Positions 16,318 through 19,243 of a DNA stretch of 19,243 nucleotides are shown here, one piece after another (positions within the stretch are counted from its first letter, which is position 1; every line of letters begins with the position of its first letter). The DNA is taken from contig NHBT01000028.1 in NCBI GenBank assembly GCA_002167805.1, positions 33,659 to 52,901 on the forward strand, in the 5' to 3' direction. Origin of the DNA: Owenweeksia sp. TMED14. GTDB lineage: Bacteria > Bacteroidota > Bacteroidia > Flavobacteriales > Schleiferiaceae. Below the pieces are notes generated by a model. The model was not told the DNA's origin and ran no database searches. It saw nothing but the letters and a program-made list of their open reading frames with translations. The translations under genes were made by a program, and so were the position numbers.

Positions 16318-17008
16318 AACTCCATTGAGCAAAAAGTCCCATTGCTTCTAAATTTGGATTGGCAAAGATGCTATATTCCAATGACTCTGCAAAAGCCGGA
16401 CCATCCCCTCCAGTTACAAAAATTTGAACATCGGGATCAACACGTTTATAAAGACTAATCCTATGCTGAATTTCAAATAACATACCCTCATAAGCCCCTT
16501 TTTGCATGCTAGTTTCTGTGCTGGAAGTGTATTGAGATACTTTTTTCTTGTAGTCAGGTTTTAAAAGAGGTAGTGAATTTGTATAATCGCTCATCGACTT
16601 CATCCTCATCGCCAGACCTGGCGAAATTGCACCACCTTGAAAACTATTTTTAACATTTAAATAAGAAAATGTTAGGCACGTACCGCATGAAATAACTAGC
16701 AGTGATTTCTTTTTTGAGACAACCCTTGCTCCGGTCACACCTGCAAGTCTATCGACGCCAACATTTTTTGAGTAATTAATTTCTATCGGCCACTCAGAAG
16801 TCGAAAAAACTTCATGCCAATTTTTGGGTATGACTTCAAAAACCCTAGATGTATTACAATAACGAATATTTTCAAAATCATTAGATAAGAATTTATGAAT
16901 TAAATCAACGTTAAATTCATTCCAAGTTTTAGATTCGATAATATTGGCTTTTATGTCCATTACAGACAATTTAGTACGAGTATTTCCCCTTTCAACTATT
17001 GCAATCAC
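16301..17008 (-). CDS. coaX: Type III pantothenate kinase homologue, divergent active site
   Basis: A 235-residue protein of the CoaX family, which phosphorylates pantothenate in the first step of coenzyme A synthesis. Family landmarks in order are ERGNTRTK (6-13), GVDRLAG (84-90), ISCGTCLTF (106-114), GGAISPG (125-131) and VTGGDG (198-203). Of the three aspartates conserved in type III kinases (Asp6, Asp105 and Asp127 in Thermotoga maritima, as I recall), only the middle one is kept (Asp86). The first is Glu6 in place of the D of DxGNT, and the third is Ser107 in place of the D of DAGT. The enzyme may be weak, altered or inactive. GTG at 17008 is the only usual start downstream of an in-frame stop at 17018-17020. 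It opens the envelope operon, as coaX does in many Bacteroidota. Confidence 0.88.
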   Translation of the reverse strand: MIAIVERGNTRTKLSVMDIKANIIESKTWNEFNVDLIHKFLSNDFENIRYCNTSRVFEVIPKNWHEVFSTSEWPIEINYSKNVGVDRLAGVTGARVVSKKKSLLVISCGTCLTFSYLNVKNSFQGGAISPGLAMRMKSMSDYTNSLPLLKPDYKKKVSQYTSSTETSMQKGAYEGMLFEIQHRISLYKRVDPDVQIFVTGGDGPAFAESLEYSIFANPNLEAMGLFAQWSYEKNR

Positions 17009-17012
17009 AAAA

Positions 17013-17020
17013 CAAATTTA
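17013..17020 (-). promoter_or_regulatory. Candidate -7 element for the coaX envelope operon
   Basis: On the minus strand TAAATTTG matches the Bacteroidota -7 consensus TAnnTTTG and ends 5 bases before the GTG start of coaX. Transcription would then begin at or very near the start codon, giving a leaderless or nearly leaderless message. No convincing -33 element is visible, so the match may be fortuitous. Confidence 0.28.
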
Positions 17021-17108
17021 TGATTCAAAAAATACCTATGATTTTTTTTAGTAAAAATATTTCTAATCGAAAAGCCTAAAAAAAAATGATAAAAATAATT
17101 TTCCGCTT

Positions 17109-17116
17109 TACCTTCG
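17109..17116 (+). promoter_or_regulatory. Candidate -7 element for tRNA-Phe
   Basis: TACCTTCG differs by one base from the TAnnTTTG -7 consensus and lies 16 bases before the mature tRNA 5' end, a spacing that would leave a short 5' leader for RNase P to remove. A -33 element is not clear. Confidence 0.4.
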
Positions 17117-17132
17117 CGCATCTTTAATAATT

Positions 17133-17205
17133 GGTTCGGTAGCTCAGTTGGTAGAGCAATGGACTGAAAATCCATGTGTCGGCGGTTCAATCCCGCCCCG
17201 AACCA
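17133..17205 (+). tRNA. tRNA-Phe (anticodon GAA)
   Basis: A complete 73-base cloverleaf. The acceptor stem GGTTCGG pairs with CCGAACC, followed by discriminator A at 17205. The D arm is GCTC/GAGC. The anticodon arm is ATGGA-CTGAAAA-TCCAT, with anticodon GAA reading Phe codons UUU and UUC. The variable loop is GTGTC, and the T arm is GGCGG-TTCAATC-CCGCC. The 3' CCA is not encoded and must be added by a nucleotidyltransferase. It is transcribed divergently from coaX, with a hairpin terminator 4 bases downstream. Confidence 0.98.
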
Positions 17206-17208
17206 CTT

Positions 17209-17242
17209 AAATAAACCCCCCATTAATGGGGGGTTTATTTTT
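17209..17242. terminator. Strong intrinsic terminator after tRNA-Phe
   Basis: A perfect 13-base inverted repeat: AAATAAACCCCCC at 17209-17221 and GGGGGGTTTATTT at 17228-17240, with a 6-base loop ATTAAT. The stem has a six-pair GC core, and on the plus strand a T-rich tail runs through 17242. The A-rich left arm also gives a T run on the minus strand, so it could act in both directions. It ends the tRNA transcript and insulates it from the small membrane-protein genes downstream. Confidence 0.88.
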
Positions 17243-17247
17243 AGATT

Positions 17248-17255
17248 TAATTTTG
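17248..17255 (+). promoter_or_regulatory. Candidate -7 element for the small membrane-protein gene pair
   Basis: TAATTTTG is a perfect TAnnTTTG match directly after the tRNA terminator and 48 bases before the ATG at 17303. It is the only such element between the terminator and the gene pair. The usual -33 position falls inside the terminator stem and has no TTG, so this is tentative. Confidence 0.3.
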
Positions 17256-17302
17256 TAACTCAATTTAGAAAAAATAAATATGTTCAAATCTCATAAACTA
17301 AA

Positions 17303-17428
17303 ATGAATTATATTAAATATTATCTATTTAAATTCAAAAATGTCAAGTTTAAAATTATTTTTCTTAACTGGTTTGCTCTATTTCTTGCGACCATTGGAAG
17401 TTTAGTGACATTTTGGGTTGCTGTATGA
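17303..17428 (+). CDS. 41-residue single-helix membrane protein, coupled to the next gene
   Basis: A short frame of 41 codons from ATG at 17303 to TGA at 17428. The product has a basic N-terminal half (Lys at 5, 10, 12, 15 and 17) followed by one hydrophobic helix of about 22 residues (18-40, including NWFALFLATIGSLVTFW), so the N-terminus should stay in the cytoplasm. Its TGA overlaps the ATG of the next gene as ATGA, the same coupling seen between mreC and mreD in this window, which argues strongly for a real translated gene. It could be a small partner subunit of the four-helix protein that follows. I do not recognise the family and assign no function. Confidence 0.62.
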   Translation: MNYIKYYLFKFKNVKFKIIFLNWFALFLATIGSLVTFWVAV

Positions 17429-17751
17429 AGAAAAAATATGTCTGGACCATCAGCTTATTTTTCTTTCTATTTCATCAAATTGCGATTAAATACAATTTTT
17501 CCAATCCGCTTTTGGATTCGTGGCTTGACCCACTTCTTTTTATTCCAGTTTTAATAGGGGGAATCGAGATTTTTCTCAAATCATTATGTGATGACTTCAC
17601 GCTAAAACCAATTTTTATTTATTCATTTGCGACAGTTTCCGTAATTCTTTTCGAAATTATAATTCCTTCCTATGATAATCGTTTTACATCTGATTTATTA
17701 GATGGTTTCGCCATTTTTACAGGAACTTGGATATATCTAAAGAGCTATTAG
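17425..17751 (+). CDS. Small four-helix membrane protein, possibly VanZ-like
   Basis: A 108-residue polytopic protein with four hydrophobic segments (about 5-22, 36-54, 62-80 and 91-107). Polar residues cluster in the loops: DSWLDP (31-36) and PSYDNRFTSDLLDGF (81-95). The last loop, with R86, D90 and D93 before a final glycine-containing helix, resembles the acidic pattern of VanZ-like proteins, but the match is loose. I choose the ATG at 17425, which overlaps the stop of the 41-codon gene. The frame is open 12 bases further, to a TTG at 17413, which would place it inside the upstream gene. It converges on the trehalase-like gene with a 42-base gap showing no clear terminator. Function unknown. 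Confidence 0.7.
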   Translation: MKKKYVWTISLFFFLFHQIAIKYNFSNPLLDSWLDPLLFIPVLIGGIEIFLKSLCDDFTLKPIFIYSFATVSVILFEIIIPSYDNRFTSDLLDGFAIFTGTWIYLKSY

Positions 17752-17793
17752 TTTGGATAGCAGTTTAAAAATGGCAACATTTTAATTGAAAAA

Positions 17794-19243
17794 CTAACTT
17801 ATTATTTCACCCGTTTCTATAAAATGCTTGCATGCTAAATATACACCCAGAGACCAGCCTGAACTGGTTTTCACTTGTTCAGAATTATCAAAATCTGAGT
17901 CGAATTTTTTAGGAAATCTCTTATATTTTTGAAAATATGCATCACAATTATTTGTGTAACATTGTGCTATTTTCTTTGCCAATTTCTCGTTTCCCGATCT
18001 GTAAGAGCCAGCAATACAGGCCCATTGTATAGGTGGGTAAATATTTGGAAAATCCCAATTTTGTCCAGAATTAATAAGACTCGTTAATACTCCTCCTTTC
18101 GAAAGATAATTCAGTTCTAAAATCTCCAATATTCTATCAATCTGCTTTATTCCTGGTGCACCAATCCAAAGTGGATAAAACATTGCTGAACTTAAATGAT
18201 CATTTCTGCCAATTCCATCTAGATCGATGTCGGTATATGTCTCGCCATTCCAAAACAAAGTATTCAGTGCTGATCTGCGTTCTCGAACTCGCGCACTCCA
18301 TTGATTCTTTTCTGCTGGAAATGCTTTCCCTAAGGCGAATTCTAGGTGAGATAAAAGAGCATTGAGCTCAATAGGAATTATATGAGCTGTTTTTAATGAA
18401 GTCAAATCCGTTGAATCTGACATCCAACGGCTACTAAATTCCCATCCTGATTCTTTAGCTGAAGATAAATGCTCTAATATTTCTTCTTCTGAAACTCCTT
18501 TTTTCACAGCAGATTGAATCAAATCAGGATACTTATGAATAACCTCTTCATTCTCAGTTGGTTGATCATTCCAATATCTATTTAGAACGTAACCTTTTAC
18601 TTTTACAACTCTGCGATAGGCAAACCCATCTGCAGCCTCCACATCAGCGCCTTCCATCCAGAACTGATACTCTCTTCGAAATGCAAGAGCATAATCCTGC
18701 CATTCTGCCCAGCCTTTGTTCACGATTAAGGATACCATCATTGAAAAATATGGGGGTTGAGAACTGGACAAGGAGTAATAGCGACATTTACTAGGAATTA
18801 AACCATATTTTTCCAACAAATAGGAATAATTATTAACCATATCTATTGCCAGTTGCTTATTTCCAGAGATGACAAGCCCCAGTAAAATAAAATAACTTTC
18901 CCAATAGGAAGTCTCCGAATCACCTTCAGAGGGAACAACATATGAATTTGGGAGGGGTATTCGACTACCAACCCATTTGGATTTATCCGGTGCTCTTTTC
19001 AAATTTGCCCAAAGCAATTGCGAAAAATCTAAAATGTTAGATTCACTTTTGAGATCGTTTTTTACTTCAATTTCTTTATCGAAGCTTAAGTGCTCCTTAA
19101 TAAACCCATCAGATTTTCCTTTGTAATTATCCCAAGATTCGAGTATTTTTTTTACACCGCCATTAGGCTTTGAATCACGCAACTTTTGGGGCTCAAATGA
19201 TGAACCTTTTGAAATTAATTCCGAAATCATTTTTTCCCATAAG
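17794..19243 (-). CDS. GH37 trehalase-family protein with altered active site (probably partial at its start)
   Basis: At least 478 residues from the ATG at 19230, with the (alpha/alpha)6 trehalase fold recognisable throughout. Stretches matching E. coli TreA include YVVP then SYWESYF (97-114), SSSQPPYFSMMV (155-166), VLNRYWND (215-222), ESGWEFSSRWM (260-270), GQNWDFPN (389-396) and SSGWSLGVYL (456-465). GH37 enzymes hydrolyse trehalose to two glucoses. Here the catalytic acid Asp312 is Glu264, the base Glu496 is Gln434, and Arg152, Arg205, Arg277 and Asn196 are replaced. Trehalose hydrolysis is therefore doubtful. No signal peptide is visible from this start. The frame stays open to the window edge, and the extra residues LWEK before Met1 resemble the LF-xx-VQ opening of trehalases, so the true start probably lies outside. 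Confidence 0.85.
   Translation of the reverse strand, partial: LWEKMISELISKGSSFEPQKLRDSKPNGGVKKILESWDNYKGKSDGFIKEHLSFDKEIEVKNDLKSESNILDFSQLLWANLKRAPDKSKWVGSRIPLPNSYVVPSEGDSETSYWESYFILLGLVISGNKQLAIDMVNNYSYLLEKYGLIPSKCRYYSLSSSQPPYFSMMVSLIVNKGWAEWQDYALAFRREYQFWMEGADVEAADGFAYRRVVKVKGYVLNRYWNDQPTENEEVIHKYPDLIQSAVKKGVSEEEILEHLSSAKESGWEFSSRWMSDSTDLTSLKTAHIIPIELNALLSHLEFALGKAFPAEKNQWSARVRERRSALNTLFWNGETYTDIDLDGIGRNDHLSSAMFYPLWIGAPGIKQIDRILEILELNYLSKGGVLTSLINSGQNWDFPNIYPPIQWACIAGSYRSGNEKLAKKIAQCYTNNCDAYFQKYKRFPKKFDSDFDNSEQVKTSSGWSLGVYLACKHFIETGEIIS

Noticed and set aside
17005..17223. Minus-strand frame of 72 codons covering the tRNA-Phe gene
   Set aside because: It reads through a perfect tRNA cloverleaf and half of its terminator on the opposite strand, and its product has no protein-like features.

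Overview
The window is a compact, AT-rich stretch of chromosome from a member of the Bacteroidota, most likely a free-living flavobacterium-like organism. This rests on conserved gene order (purH-mreB-mreC-mreD-mrdA-rodA, and coaX-outer membrane protein-TPR-lptC-small membrane protein-CNNM/CorC-ppiD), on A-rich leaders without clear Shine-Dalgarno sequences, and on several TAnnTTTG-type -7 promoter elements. I see no mobile element, phage, CRISPR array or broken gene; gaps between genes are all under about 170 bases.

Layout. Positions 85-880 (+) hold a small lipid kinase of the DgkA/undecaprenol kinase family, followed 4 bases later by a GAF-domain free methionine-(R)-sulfoxide reductase homologue that starts at TTG. 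An orphan MacB-type ABC permease lies on the minus strand (1043-2305). Divergent from it, a tight plus-strand operon (2386-9366) begins with purine biosynthesis (purH) and continues through the rod-shape elongasome: mreB, mreC, mreD, the transpeptidase PBP2 (mrdA) and the glycosyltransferase RodA. Junctions are short or overlapping (ATGA, TAATG).

Converging on it is a minus-strand cell-envelope operon, read from 17008 down to 9390: a divergent type III pantothenate kinase (coaX), a beta-barrel outer membrane protein, a secreted TPR protein, LptC-like LPS export protein, a two-helix membrane protein, a CNNM/CorC-type membrane protein with CBS domains, and a membrane-anchored parvulin chaperone (PpiD/SurA type). 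A tRNA-Phe with a strong hairpin terminator lies divergently upstream of coaX. It is followed by a pair of small membrane-protein genes coupled by an ATGA overlap, the first only 41 codons long. The right edge holds a minus-strand GH37 trehalase-fold protein, probably cut by the window edge.

Most of the window is ordinary housekeeping and envelope biogenesis. The points that stand out are two enzymes whose family-defining active-site residues are replaced: the trehalase homologue (both catalytic carboxylates and most substrate-binding arginines changed) and the pantothenate kinase (two of three conserved aspartates changed). The coupled pair of tiny membrane proteins downstream of tRNA-Phe is also worth a look. 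Comparisons with E. coli or Thermotoga proteins are from memory of those sequences and were not computed.
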